A stretch of 56,762 bases of DNA from Clostridia bacterium (GTDB taxonomy: Bacteria > Bacillota > Clostridia > Christensenellales > Aristaeellaceae), in assembly GCA_017534885.1 (NCBI GenBank), contig JAFXVR010000017.1:1-56762 (forward strand). Direction: 5' to 3'. A program made the translations under genes and the position numbers. This document shows, piece by piece, positions 39,388-48,138 of this stretch. The notes under the pieces were generated by a model that worked only from the letters and a program-made list of their open reading frames with translations, had not been told where the DNA came from and did no database searches. The stretch's first letter is position 1, and the number at the start of each line of letters is the position of its first letter.

Positions 39388-40932
39388 ATGGAGCTTGCTG
39401 TCATTTTCACCGGAAATCGGAGCGCGGCGGTCGAACTGCGGGACGGCGGCCTGTACCACACCCTGCGGCCCTACCGGCTGACCCTCAACGGCAGCGAATG
39501 GGGCGAGGCGGACACGGTGAGCGTCAGCCTGTACGGCCTGACTCCCGCCACGGACTACACCCTGCGCGTCCACGACGGGGACAGCCTGGTGGGGGAGGTC
39601 TCCTTTACCACCGCGGAGGAGCGCGTCACCCTGGACGTGCGGGCCTTCGGCGCGGAGGGCGACGGCGTGCATGAGGACACGGCGGCCATTCAGGCGGCCA
39701 TTCTCTGCTGCCCGCCCGGCGGACGGGTGCTGATTCCCGCGGGCACCTACCTGGTGACGCCGCTCTTCCTGAAGAGCCATATCCGCCTTGAGGTGCAGAA
39801 GGGCGCCACGCTGAAGCTGCGCACCGAGCGGGAGGCCTTCCCGATCCTGCCCGGGCGGACGGATACATCTGACGGCGGCGACCTGCTGCTGGGCACCTGG
39901 GAGGGCGACCCTCAGGACTGCTTCGCGGCCCTGCTGACGGGCGTGGACTGCGAGGATGTGCTGATCTGGGGCGAGGGCGTGCTGGACGGCAGTGCCAGCA
40001 GGGAAAACTGGTGGCACGAGCCTAAGAAGATGCGCGTCGCCTGGCGCGGGCGCATGCTTTTCCTCTGCCGGTGCAAAAATGTGACCGTGCAGGGGCTGAC
40101 TGTGCGGAATTCTCCCTCCTGGAACCTGCATCCCTATTTCAGCGACGACCTGCGTTTCATCGGCATGACCGTTGAGGCCCCCGCGGACAGCCCCAACACC
40201 GACGGCTTTGACCCTGAGAGCTGCCGGGGCGTGCTCCTGAGCGGCATGCGCTTCTCCCTGGGTGATGACTGCATTGCCATCAAGAGCGGCAAGATCTGGA
40301 TGGGGGAGCATTACCACGTGCCCTGCGAGGATCTGGAGATCCGCCACTGCCTGATGGAAAACGGCCACGGCGGCCTGACCGTGGGCAGCGAGATGGCCGG
40401 CGGCGTGAAAAACGTGCGGGTGCACGACTGCCTGATGCGCCGCACCGACCGGGGCCTGCGGGTGAAAACGCGCCGGGGCCGGGGCGAGTGGGGCGTGGTG
40501 GACGGCATCCTGTTTGAGCGGGTGCGCATGGAGCGGGTGCTGGTGCCGCTGGTGGTGAACGCCATGTATTTCTGCGACCCGGACGGGCACAGCCCCTGGG
40601 TGCAGAGCCGGGAGAAGCAGCCGGTGGATCACACCACCCCGACCTTAGGCAGCGTGACCTACCGGGACGTGGAGGCCGTCGGCTGCGCCTGCGCCGGTTA
40701 TGTGCTGGGCCTGCCTGAGCGCCCCATGAAGCAGCTGACCCTCGAGCGGGTGACCATCGACTGCGCCCCCGACGCGCCAGCCATCGCTCCGGCCATGTCC
40801 GAGGGGGTGCCGCAGGTCAGCCGCCACGGCCTGGAGGCGCACTTTGTGGAGAAGCTGACCCTCCGGGAGGTGGCCATCACCGGCTGCGAGACCCCATATG
40901 TGCTGGATAAAGACATCGAGGTGGACGCATGA
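39388..40932 (+). CDS. Glycoside hydrolase family 28 (polygalacturonase-like)
   Basis: 514 residues. An N-terminal fibronectin III-like segment (about 1-85) precedes a right-handed beta-helix. The GH28 catalytic set is present: NTDGFD, GDDCIAIKSG, GHGGLTVGSE and RGLRVKT, giving the Asp/Asp-Asp/His/Arg-Lys active site that hydrolyses galacturonan. No signal peptide is visible, so it probably works in the cytoplasm as an exo-enzyme on imported pectin oligomers. The start follows AGGAGG. The stop overlaps the next ATG. Confidence 0.9.
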   Translation: MELAVIFTGNRSAAVELRDGGLYHTLRPYRLTLNGSEWGEADTVSVSLYGLTPATDYTLRVHDGDSLVGEVSFTTAEERVTLDVRAFGAEGDGVHEDTAAIQAAILCCPPGGRVLIPAGTYLVTPLFLKSHIRLEVQKGATLKLRTEREAFPILPGRTDTSDGGDLLLGTWEGDPQDCFAALLTGVDCEDVLIWGEGVLDGSASRENWWHEPKKMRVAWRGRMLFLCRCKNVTVQGLTVRNSPSWNLHPYFSDDLRFIGMTVEAPADSPNTDGFDPESCRGVLLSGMRFSLGDDCIAIKSGKIWMGEHYHVPCEDLEIRHCLMENGHGGLTVGSEMAGGVKNVRVHDCLMRRTDRGLRVKTRRGRGEWGVVDGILFERVRMERVLVPLVVNAMYFCDPDGHSPWVQSREKQPVDHTTPTLGSVTYRDVEAVGCACAGYVLGLPERPMKQLTLERVTIDCAPDAPAIAPAMSEGVPQVSRHGLEAHFVEKLTLREVAITGCETPYVLDKDIEVDA

Positions 40933-41510
40933 GCCGCCTGCTGGTGAACGCCTGTCCCCGGGGCGCGGCCTCCCGCACCCTGCGCCTGGCGGAGCACGCC
41001 ACCGGGCTGCTGGGCGGGGGCTTTGAGCGCCTGGACGTGTACAGGGAGGGCATCGTGTCCCTGACGCCTCAGACCCTTGAAAAGCGGCTGGCCCTCTGCG
41101 CGGAAGGCCGCTTCGACGACCCCCTCTTCGCCCCGGCCCGGCGCTTCCGGGAGGCGGAGACGGTGGTCATCGCCGCGCCTTACTGGGATCTGTCCTTCCC
41201 CGCGGCGCTCAAGGCGCTGGTGGAGCAGCTCTGCGTGATCGGTCTGACCTTCTTCTACGACGAAAGCGACCAGCCCCGGAGCCTGTGCCGGCTGAAGCGT
41301 TTCCTCTATGTGACCACCGCCGGCGGGCCGATCCTCTCCGACGAGCCGGGCTTCGGTTACCTGAAGTTGGTGATGCGCACCTTCTTCGGCGCGGAGAAAT
41401 GCGTTCAGATCAAGGCGGAGGGCCTGGACCTGCGCGGCGCGGACGCGGAGGCGATCCTCCGGAAAGCCATGAGGGAGGCCGAGCGTCTGCTGGCCCCTGC
41501 CCATTCATGA
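40929..41510 (+). CDS. FMN-dependent NAD(P)H oxidoreductase, flavodoxin-like fold
   Basis: 193 residues. The N-terminal LLVNACPRGAASRT is the FMN phosphate-binding loop of the azoreductase/NAD(P)H quinone reductase family; APYWDLSFPAALKALVEQL and VTTAGGPI complete the fold. It reduces quinones or similar acceptors in the cytoplasm; the real substrate is unknown. The ATG overlaps the GH28 stop (ATGA), so the genes are coupled. Confidence 0.85.
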   Translation: MSRLLVNACPRGAASRTLRLAEHATGLLGGGFERLDVYREGIVSLTPQTLEKRLALCAEGRFDDPLFAPARRFREAETVVIAAPYWDLSFPAALKALVEQLCVIGLTFFYDESDQPRSLCRLKRFLYVTTAGGPILSDEPGFGYLKLVMRTFFGAEKCVQIKAEGLDLRGADAEAILRKAMREAERLLAPAHS

Positions 41511-41524
41511 AAGGAGACTTCACC

Positions 41525-42685
41525 ATGAAAAGACTGCTGTCCCTGCTGTTATCCCTGTGCCTGCTCCTGGCCGCCCTACCGGCCGCGGGTGAGGAAACCG
41601 CGCTTCTGGACGAGGTGCTGACGGACATTGAAACCGCCGGGCCGGGGGGCTTGCCTGCTGCGGAGATGCTCAATTGGCTTTTGACGATGCGTGACGAACT
41701 GTCCAAAGACCCCGTTGAGATGATCGTGGACGCGTCGAAGGCGCTTCACTTCAATTACAGCCAGCAGCAGTGGCTCAGCACCGGCCACAACAGGGCCCTG
41801 CTGGTCTGCTGCCTGATGCCGGAAGGAATGGAGCAGCTTGGCCTGCGGGACGACTTTTACTGGGTGGTGTCAATGGATAATGAGGTCGATATCCTGCAGA
41901 TTGGCGCAAATGGTGCGCTTGCGCTTTACTGGCAGCCGGGGGCCGAGGCCGCGGGGGGTATGTGGGAGATTATCGACACAGGAGACATGACGTACCAGCA
42001 AATCGATGAAATGCTGCGGGAGAACAATGACGGCATTGATATTTATCATGTAGAGGCAGATGACCTGGCCCGGGCGCGGGAAACCTACCGGCAGACCTTC
42101 GGCGGGGCGTTCAGCGTGGGCGAGGTGCCGTTTGAAATCAGTGGTGACAGGCAGTCGATTTTCATCGACCGCCCGGCCATCACCGGCGGCAGCGGCAGCT
42201 ATACGGTGGCTTACAATATCTACGACAGCAATTCCCAGCCGGTCAACTACTTCTATTCCGACGAAAAGCGGGTGGCCGCCACACCGGGCTACGGCGGGAT
42301 TTTCAACGTATTCGTGGTGGTTACCGACCGGCAGACAGGGGAATCCATCACCCGGAACATCGGGTGGCAGGAGCTGGACTGGCCGCGCGCAAATACGCTG
42401 ACGGTGGGCGAGGTGCAGTACGAGATAAGCCCGGACGGGCGGAGCATCTTCCTCAATCGGCCGGCCGTCGCCTGTGCCAGCGGGAAAGCCACCGTCGCTT
42501 ACAATATCTATGACGCCGACGGCAATCCGGTCAACTACTTCTATTCCAGCCTGCCGCGGGTGGCGGCTACGCCCGGCTACGAGGGCCGCTTCAACGTGTT
42601 TGTCGTGGTGACGGACACCGTGACGGGCGAGAGCAGCACACAGCAGACCGGCTGGCATGAACTGGCGGGCGCCAGTGGACGCTGA
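41525..42685 (+). CDS. Secreted protein with duplicated YNIYD module
   Basis: 386 residues from ATG 41525 after AAGGAG. A signal peptide (MKRLLSLLLSLCLLLAALPAAG) is followed by a ~170-residue domain with QWLSTGHNRALL...LGLRD, shared only with the next gene, then two copies of the YNIYD module (AYNIYDSNSQPVNYFYS, RVAATPGYGG, FNVFVVVTD; second copy AYNIYDADGNPVNYFYS). The protein stops right after module 2, so unlike its relatives it has no C-terminal effector or repeat region. Function unknown; it is exported. Confidence 0.82.
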   Translation: MKRLLSLLLSLCLLLAALPAAGEETALLDEVLTDIETAGPGGLPAAEMLNWLLTMRDELSKDPVEMIVDASKALHFNYSQQQWLSTGHNRALLVCCLMPEGMEQLGLRDDFYWVVSMDNEVDILQIGANGALALYWQPGAEAAGGMWEIIDTGDMTYQQIDEMLRENNDGIDIYHVEADDLARARETYRQTFGGAFSVGEVPFEISGDRQSIFIDRPAITGGSGSYTVAYNIYDSNSQPVNYFYSDEKRVAATPGYGGIFNVFVVVTDRQTGESITRNIGWQELDWPRANTLTVGEVQYEISPDGRSIFLNRPAVACASGKATVAYNIYDADGNPVNYFYSSLPRVAATPGYEGRFNVFVVVTDTVTGESSTQQTGWHELAGASGR

Positions 42686-42734
42686 CGGAATCATATTGAC
42701 CAGAGAGAAAAACCTGCAAATTTGGGAGGAGAAC

Positions 42735-44315
42735 ATGATGAAAAGACTGCTTTCCCTGCTCCTGGCCCTGAGCCTGCTCCTGGCTGTCCTGCCGGCCGCG
42801 GGTGAGGAAACCGTGCTTCTGGACGAGGTGCTGACGGACATTGAGACCGCCGGCCCGGACAGCGCCGAGGAGGAAATGGACTGGATCTGGGCGCTGCTGG
42901 GCGGCGATGAGCTGTTCAAGGACCAGGGCGAGTCCACCGTGGACGCTCTGAAGGCGTCGCATTTCGGGTACACCCTCGACCAGTGGATGAGCACCGGCCA
43001 CAACCGGGCGCTGCTGACCCTCTGCATCAAGCCGGAAGGGCTGGAGAACCTGGGCCTGCGCGACACCTCGATCTGGGTGTATCCGTCCAACCGCCTCCTC
43101 TACATCCTGCAGAACGGCAGCAATGGCTATGTCATGATTGGCTGGCAGCCGGGCAAGGCGACGGCCGGCGTCAGGTGGCGGGACGGGTGCAGCTTCACGG
43201 ACGAGGCGCTGCTGAACAGCCTCCGCACGTCCGCGGATGCCAGCCCTGTCCATGTGGAGGCGGATGAGCTGGCCGACGCCTGGGAGACGTACTTCCAGAA
43301 TTTCGGCGAGGGCCTGAGCGTAGGCGAGGTCACCTTTGAGATCAGCGCCGACAAGCAGTCCATCTATATCAACCGCCCGGCCATCGGCGGCAGCGGCCAT
43401 TATTCCATCGCCTACAATATCTACGACAGCGACTCCCAGCCCGTCAACTACTTCTACTCGGATGAAAAGCGGGTGGCGGCCACGCCCGGGTACGGCGGCC
43501 TGTTCAACGTTTTTGTGACGGTGACGGACCTGGAGAGCGGCTATTCGTTGACCCGCAACATCGGCTGGCAGACCCTGCTCTGGCCCCAGGCCGACAGCCT
43601 GACCGTGGGGAAGGTCACCTTTGAGAGAAGCCCGGACGGCTGCAGCGTGTTCATCAACAGGCCCGCCATCGCCTGCAAGGGCGGAAGCGTGACCATCGCG
43701 TACAATATCTATGACGCGAAGAGCAATCCGGTCAACTACTTCTATTCCGCCCGGAGCCGCGTGGCGGCCACGCCCGGCTACAGGGGGCGCTTCAACGTGT
43801 TCATTGTGGTGACCGACACCGTCACCGGAGAGGTCAACACCCAGGATATCGGCTGGGGCGACCTGGACGGCGACGGCCCTGTGCCGCCCGAGCCCACCGC
43901 GCCGCCCACCGATCCGGATGATCCCTACGCCCCGGAGAACGTCCGGGCGAGGATGCTGGCGCTGCAGGACGAGTACTACGAGGGCCGCTCCTGGACCAAC
44001 AGCGACTTCTACGCCTGGAACGGCGGCATCTACACCGGCGGCTACGGCTGCGTGGCCTTTGCCTTCATCCTCTCCGACGCGGCCTTTGGCAATCTGAGAG
44101 CCCGGCGGTACTATGAGTTCACCTATGACGAGCTGCGCGTGGGCGACATCCTGCGCATCAACGGCAACACCCACACCGTGATCATCTTAGAGAAGCATGA
44201 CGACCATGTGGTGATCGCCGAGGGCAACTACAATTACTCCATCCACTGGGGCAGGAAGCTGACCCGCGAAAAAGTGATGACCGCGGATTATATCCTGACG
44301 AGGTATCCGGAGTGA
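42735..44315 (+). CDS. Secreted protein with duplicated YNIYD module and CHAP/NlpC-like domain
   Basis: 526 residues from ATG 42735 (GGAGG five bases upstream; ATG 42738 is equally possible). Signal peptide, the domain shared with the 41525 protein (QWMSTGHNRALLTLC), two YNIYD modules, a short Pro/Thr linker, then a C-terminal ~130-residue domain with GGYGCVAFAFILSDAAFG and NGNTHTVIILEKHDDHVVIAEGNYN. The Cys and His spacing suggests a CHAP/NlpC-type papain-fold hydrolase acting on the cell wall, but this is by eye. The neighbouring paralogue is clearly a tandem duplication. Confidence 0.82.
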   Translation: MMKRLLSLLLALSLLLAVLPAAGEETVLLDEVLTDIETAGPDSAEEEMDWIWALLGGDELFKDQGESTVDALKASHFGYTLDQWMSTGHNRALLTLCIKPEGLENLGLRDTSIWVYPSNRLLYILQNGSNGYVMIGWQPGKATAGVRWRDGCSFTDEALLNSLRTSADASPVHVEADELADAWETYFQNFGEGLSVGEVTFEISADKQSIYINRPAIGGSGHYSIAYNIYDSDSQPVNYFYSDEKRVAATPGYGGLFNVFVTVTDLESGYSLTRNIGWQTLLWPQADSLTVGKVTFERSPDGCSVFINRPAIACKGGSVTIAYNIYDAKSNPVNYFYSARSRVAATPGYRGRFNVFIVVTDTVTGEVNTQDIGWGDLDGDGPVPPEPTAPPTDPDDPYAPENVRARMLALQDEYYEGRSWTNSDFYAWNGGIYTGGYGCVAFAFILSDAAFGNLRARRYYEFTYDELRVGDILRINGNTHTVIILEKHDDHVVIAEGNYNYSIHWGRKLTREKVMTADYILTRYPE

Positions 44316-44969
44316 GGGAGAATTTGAGTCTTCTCACTGACACCGGGGTTGCGGCGAAAAGAAGAAAGCGCGCCTTCCGGCTGCTGGCCTGTATCGGGAT
44401 CGGCTATGTCCTGTTTGAAGGGCTGTATGAGTGTGCGCGGCTATACCGACAATACACAAACCCGATCCCCCCCCCGGGTTATACCGCCAAAGAAGAGCGC
44501 TTTGATCCACATGGCTTTCAGGACTATACAGACTATTGCAAGTATTGATTCGGATGTCAAAAGGCCGCTTTCATGAACTGAGCCACGACTGGTTGTGGAA
44601 GACAGCGGAAATCACCACAACCAGTCGTGGCTCTAAGGTTGAAAGCGCCCTTTTGTCACCCTTACCAAGTATTGGTACACCTCCGCAGAACCGTTTCAGC
44701 GGGACGCCCGCTATCACCGGGTATCAGCGGGAGAAATCGGGAAAATTGCCGGTTACTTCGCGGATTTCAGGAAGTGGATGGCTGTCGAAGATCGCCTCAG
44801 CGAATTTGATTTCAACGCGGGTCAGATCACCGAGGGTGATTATGTGCTGATCAGCACGAAGGAGGGCCAGCCCATATCTGATCGCTTCTATGGGAAGTAT
44901 GACAGCTATACGGTCTGGCTGTTTGACACGGAGAACCTTTGCCTGTACTACATACACAACAATATCTGA
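44312..44969 (+). pseudogene. Small membrane protein gene interrupted by an M element
   Basis: The frame starts at GTG 44312, overlapping the previous stop (GTGA). A basic stretch (AKRRKRAFR) precedes a membrane segment (LLACIGIGYVLFEGLYECA). At 44547 the M element creates a TGA after DYCKY. Joining across it with one AAGTATT copy restores DYCKYWYTSAEPFQRDA and an open frame to 44969 ending in LCLYYIHNNI, about 175 residues in all. The family is unknown. A terminator follows directly. Confidence 0.82.
44547..44666 (+). mobile_element. M element copy 3 (MITE-like)
   Basis: 120 bp with perfect 7-bp target duplications AAGTATT (44540-44546 and 44667-44673). It differs from copies 1 and 2 by one C-to-T change in the right arm (GGCTCTAAGG). 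It interrupts the small membrane protein gene. Confidence 0.92.
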
Positions 44970-44976
44970 CCATACA

Positions 44977-45001
44977 CCCTGCCGGTTCCGGCGGGGTTTT
45001 T
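44977..45001 (+). terminator. Terminator after the interrupted membrane protein gene
   Basis: CCCTGCCGG pairs with CCGGCGGGG (one T-G pair, loop TT) and is followed by TTTTT. It closes the GH28-secreted protein cluster. Confidence 0.85.
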
Positions 45002-45182
45002 CCGATGAGTTTGTGACTCGCCTGGCGGCGCGACGGGTAGGAAAGCTGCCCGGTAAGGCGGACGGCGGGAGAAACCGCGGGACCGAATGGTGAAACCAAA
45101 AAACGCAAAAAAACATCAAAATAACACGAAACAATTCGATATTAACGAATATTTGCATTTAGCATGGATGAAACCGGCTGTT

Positions 45183-45238
45183 TCTGACTATCTTTGACCT
45201 TTCTGGTATTTGACTTTCTTTGACCTATGCGGTAAGAT
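45183..45238 (+). promoter_or_regulatory. hsp20 promoter with two CtsR-type operators
   Basis: The promoter is TTGACT (45210-45215), 17 bases, TAAGAT (45233-45238). Box B (45209-45225) is TTTGACT-TTC-TTTGACC, which on the other strand is GGTCAAA-GAA-AGTCAAA, an exact CtsR heptad pair, and it covers the -35. Box A (45183-45199) is a second pair with one mismatch. CtsR repression released by heat is the expected control. The gap upstream (45002-45182) shows no gene. Confidence 0.85.
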
Positions 45239-45326
45239 ATAGTCACCGTCCAGGGAGACCGGGACGGGGGAACAGAGCGAACGCCCCCGGGGAAAGCGAC
45301 CGGGGCCAAAGAATGGAGGTTTCACC

Positions 45327-45782
45327 ATGAGCACTTATCTGCCTTCCCTTTTCACTGACAGCCTGATGGATATGTTTGAGGATCTCGACCGCAGCTTCTT
45401 CCGCGGCGCGAACAACGCCGAGCACGCCCTCTATGGCAGCCGCGCGGCCCGGCTGATGAAAACCGATATCCGCGAGAACGAAAACGGCTACGAGCTGGCC
45501 ATTGACCTGCCCGGCTTCCGCAAGGAGGACATCCACCTGGAGCTCAACGCTGGCGCCCTGACCATTACCGCCGAGAAGAGCCTCGACAAGAAGGATGAGG
45601 ATAAGCAGGGCCGTGTGCTCCGCCAGGAGCGCTACGCCGGTACCCTCAGCCGCAGCTTCTACGTGGGCGACCACATCTCCGAGGACGACGTCCACGCTGC
45701 CTTCGAAAACGGCGTCCTGACCGTCACCATCCCCAAGGAACAGCCCAAGGTTCCTGAGAAGAAGACCATCCTGATCGGGTAA
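45327..45782 (+). CDS. Hsp20/alpha-crystallin small heat-shock protein
   Basis: 151 residues. An ATP-independent chaperone that holds unfolding proteins. The alpha-crystallin domain runs from about residue 42 (MKTDIRENENGYELAIDLPG) to GVLTVTIPKEQP, and ends with a short KKTILIG tail, close to the I-x-I/V-type motif that links oligomers. The start follows GGAGG. CtsR-type boxes upstream predict heat induction. A terminator follows. Confidence 0.94.
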   Translation: MSTYLPSLFTDSLMDMFEDLDRSFFRGANNAEHALYGSRAARLMKTDIRENENGYELAIDLPGFRKEDIHLELNAGALTITAEKSLDKKDEDKQGRVLRQERYAGTLSRSFYVGDHISEDDVHAAFENGVLTVTIPKEQPKVPEKKTILIG

Positions 45783-45798
45783 TATGTCCTGACACGGC

Positions 45799-45840
45799 GG
45801 GGGAGCCTTTCCTGAGCGGAGGGCTCCCCCCTCTTTCTTT
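45799..45840 (+). terminator. Terminator of hsp20
   Basis: GGGGGAGCC pairs with GGCTCCCCC (45799-45807 with 45822-45830), followed by CTCTTTCTTT. Confidence 0.8.
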
Positions 45841-45915
45841 CTTACCCCTTCCCGGACTCCCGGTGAAGGGGAAGTTTTCTTTTTGGTTTTGCACCCTCAA
45901 AACAGCCAGCCCCAT

Positions 45916-45944
45916 TTGACATCCCCTCCCAACTGGCGTATGAT
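45916..45944 (+). promoter_or_regulatory. Promoter of the DUF2264 gene
   Basis: TTGACA (45916-45921), 17 bases, TATGAT (45939-45944). The leader is about 225 bases and contains a complete G repeat. Confidence 0.82.
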
Positions 45945-46003
45945 ACCCACGAATCACAACCTCCGGCGATTTGATTCTCACATGAAACAACCATCCCAAA
46001 CGG

Positions 46004-46124
46004 GGGGCCGAAGGAGTGCAGGGGGCGCGCAGTTCCGCGTGTCGCCAGTGGCGACCTTCAGAGCGGGACAAGCGTTGGATAGGCAAAGCCCCTGCCCGCG
46101 CCCGCAGGCGCGGAATCCTCTTCA
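46004..46124 (+). repeat. G repeat, full copy
   Basis: About 120 GC-rich bases: GGAGTGCAGGGGGCGCGCAG, TTCCGCGTG, CGCC(A)GTGGCG, GGGACAAGCGTTGGAT, GCAAAGCCCC and CCCGCAGGCGCGGAATCC. The copy at 49495-49620 is its reverse complement with scattered substitutions. It contains several short hairpins but no ORF. Confidence 0.75.
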
Positions 46125-46176
46125 CAAGAACATTTGCATAGATCAAAATGAGACAGGTACAAAGGGAGGAAAACCC

Positions 46177-47982
46177 ATGCTGAATGACAATCCGCTCAGA
46201 ACCCGCCGGGACGTGGCGGACGCGGCCCTGGCCCTGATGGAACCTCTGACCCGCTGCCTGACCCCGGGCAGGGCCCGGCTGCACATCGGCGACGGCTCCG
46301 CGCATTATCCGGAGGACGTGGCCGGCATGGAGGGCTTTTCGCGGGTGCTCTGGGCGCTGGTGCCCCTGCTGATGGGCGGCTTCCGGGAGGCGGAGCCCTA
46401 CTGGGCGCTCTGGCGGGAGGGGCTTTGCAATGGCACCGATCCCGCTCACCCCGAGTACTGGGGCGACATTCACGATTACGACCAGCGCATGGTGGAGATG
46501 GCGGTCATCGGCGTGGGGCTGTGCTTTCTGCCGGAGCGCTTCTGGGGTGAGCTGAACGCCCGCCAGCGGGAGAATCTCTTCAGATGGCTCAATCAGATCA
46601 ACCTGTACGACATGCCCAGGAACAACTGGCGCTACTTCCGCATCCTCGTCAACCTGGGCTTCCGCCGGGTGGGCAGGCCGGTGGACGAGGCGCGGCTGAC
46701 GGAAGACCTGGACATGATGGCCAGCCATTACACGGCGGACGGCTGGTATTTTGACTATGAGACCAAGCGCGACTATTACAGCATCTGGGGCTTCCAGTAC
46801 TACAACCTGCTGTACCTGGCCGCGGCGGGGGAGGCTGACCCAGCGCGCGGTGAGCGGATCCGGGAGCACGCCCGGCTCATCGCGCCGCGTTTTGCCGCCT
46901 GGTTTGACCGGGAAGGCCGGGCTCTGCCCTACGGAAGGAGCCTGACCTACCGCTTCGGCCAGGGCGCGTTCTTCAGCGCAATGGCTTTTGCGGGCGTCGA
47001 GATGGACGGCCTGGGCTGGGGCGACATGAAGGGGCTGTGGCTGCGCAATCTCCGCTCCTGGCTGCGCCTGCCCATCCTGGACCGAGACGGCGTGCTGACC
47101 GTGGGCTACGGCTATCCCAACCTGTGCATGGCCGAGGGCTACAACGCGCCGGGCTCGCCCTACTGGGGCTTCAAGACCTTTATCGCCTTAGCCCTGCCCG
47201 AGGATCATCCCTTCTGGCAGGCGGAGGAGACCCTGTACACTCCCCCGGCGCGCCTGCTGGACCCCCAGGTGCGGCTGCTGATCACCCGGGACGCGGACAA
47301 CCGTCAGGCTCTGGCCTACACCGCCGGCAACCATGGCTGGGAGCACATGCATGAGGATGAGAAGTACGAGAAGTTCGTCTACAGCACCCAGCTGACCTTC
47401 TCGGTGTGCAAGGAGGCCACCACCCTCGAAAAGGGCGCTTTTGACAGCATGTTAGCCGTGAAGCGGCAGGGGCGCGACCTCTGGCGCGGGCGCAGCGGCT
47501 GTGACCGCTTTGAGCTGACTGAAAGCGAGGTGCGCTTTACCTGGCAGCCCATGGAGGGGGTCAGCATTGACACCTGCCTGATTCCCTTTGGAGCCTGGCA
47601 TCTGCGCATTCACCGGATCCGCACAGGCCTGCCCATCGATGTGGCCGAGGGGGCCTTTGCCCTGCGCCGGGACTGGCCCGGGGCGCGTCCCTGCGACCGG
47701 GTGGCCACGGCCTGCGCCGCCTCGGCGGACCGGGCGGAGGCCCACGGCGCTTTCGGCTCCAGCGCGATTGTGAGCCTGCAGGGCTACACCGCGGCACGGG
47801 TGGTGTATCCCGAGCCCAACACCAACCTGATGTGGCCCCGCACCGTTCTGCCCATGCTGACCGCCAGCCTGCCCGCCGGGGAGCACCTGCTCTGCTGCGC
47901 GGTCTTCACTGACGCGGGCGACGCGCAAGCCGGGGCCGTACCGGAGGAAGCGCTGTCCATGGCGTATCGAACGCGAAAGTGA
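46177..47982 (+). CDS. DUF2264 domain-containing protein
   Basis: 601 residues from ATG 46177 after GGGAGG. The alpha/alpha-barrel-like first part (GMEGFSRVLWALVPLLMGG..., HPEYWGDIHDYDQRMVEMAVIG, NNWRYFRILVNLGFRRVG) and the middle EKFVYSTQLTFSV are characteristic of DUF2264. These proteins resemble glycan-active (alpha/alpha)6 barrels, and a role in breaking down plant or host glycans is plausible, but no reaction is established. No signal peptide, so cytoplasmic. Confidence 0.85.
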   Translation: MLNDNPLRTRRDVADAALALMEPLTRCLTPGRARLHIGDGSAHYPEDVAGMEGFSRVLWALVPLLMGGFREAEPYWALWREGLCNGTDPAHPEYWGDIHDYDQRMVEMAVIGVGLCFLPERFWGELNARQRENLFRWLNQINLYDMPRNNWRYFRILVNLGFRRVGRPVDEARLTEDLDMMASHYTADGWYFDYETKRDYYSIWGFQYYNLLYLAAAGEADPARGERIREHARLIAPRFAAWFDREGRALPYGRSLTYRFGQGAFFSAMAFAGVEMDGLGWGDMKGLWLRNLRSWLRLPILDRDGVLTVGYGYPNLCMAEGYNAPGSPYWGFKTFIALALPEDHPFWQAEETLYTPPARLLDPQVRLLITRDADNRQALAYTAGNHGWEHMHEDEKYEKFVYSTQLTFSVCKEATTLEKGAFDSMLAVKRQGRDLWRGRSGCDRFELTESEVRFTWQPMEGVSIDTCLIPFGAWHLRIHRIRTGLPIDVAEGAFALRRDWPGARPCDRVATACAASADRAEAHGAFGSSAIVSLQGYTAARVVYPEPNTNLMWPRTVLPMLTASLPAGEHLLCCAVFTDAGDAQAGAVPEEALSMAYRTRK

Positions 47983-48063
47983 AAATACGGCCAAAAAACG
48001 GTCGCAAAAACGGTCGCAAAAATTCGCGTTCGCTGCAAAAACGAACGAATCGGCATCCAGTGC

Positions 48064-48138
48064 TCAGGGGGACTGATAACCTGATAGATACCTTATGGCG
48101 GTGCTCACAGGTACAGCCGGTAAAATCAGCCGGAGCAT
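48064..48138 (-). other. 24-codon ORF in the position of a toxin gene
   Basis: An ATG at 48138 overlaps the end of the antitoxin gene by 13 bases, the usual spot for the paired toxin, but the frame closes after 24 codons (MLRLILPAVPVSTAIRYLSG...). The first residues faintly recall the start of PIN toxins. It may be the stump of a deleted toxin or chance. Between it and 47982 there are two direct AACGGTCGCAAA repeats. Confidence 0.3.
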
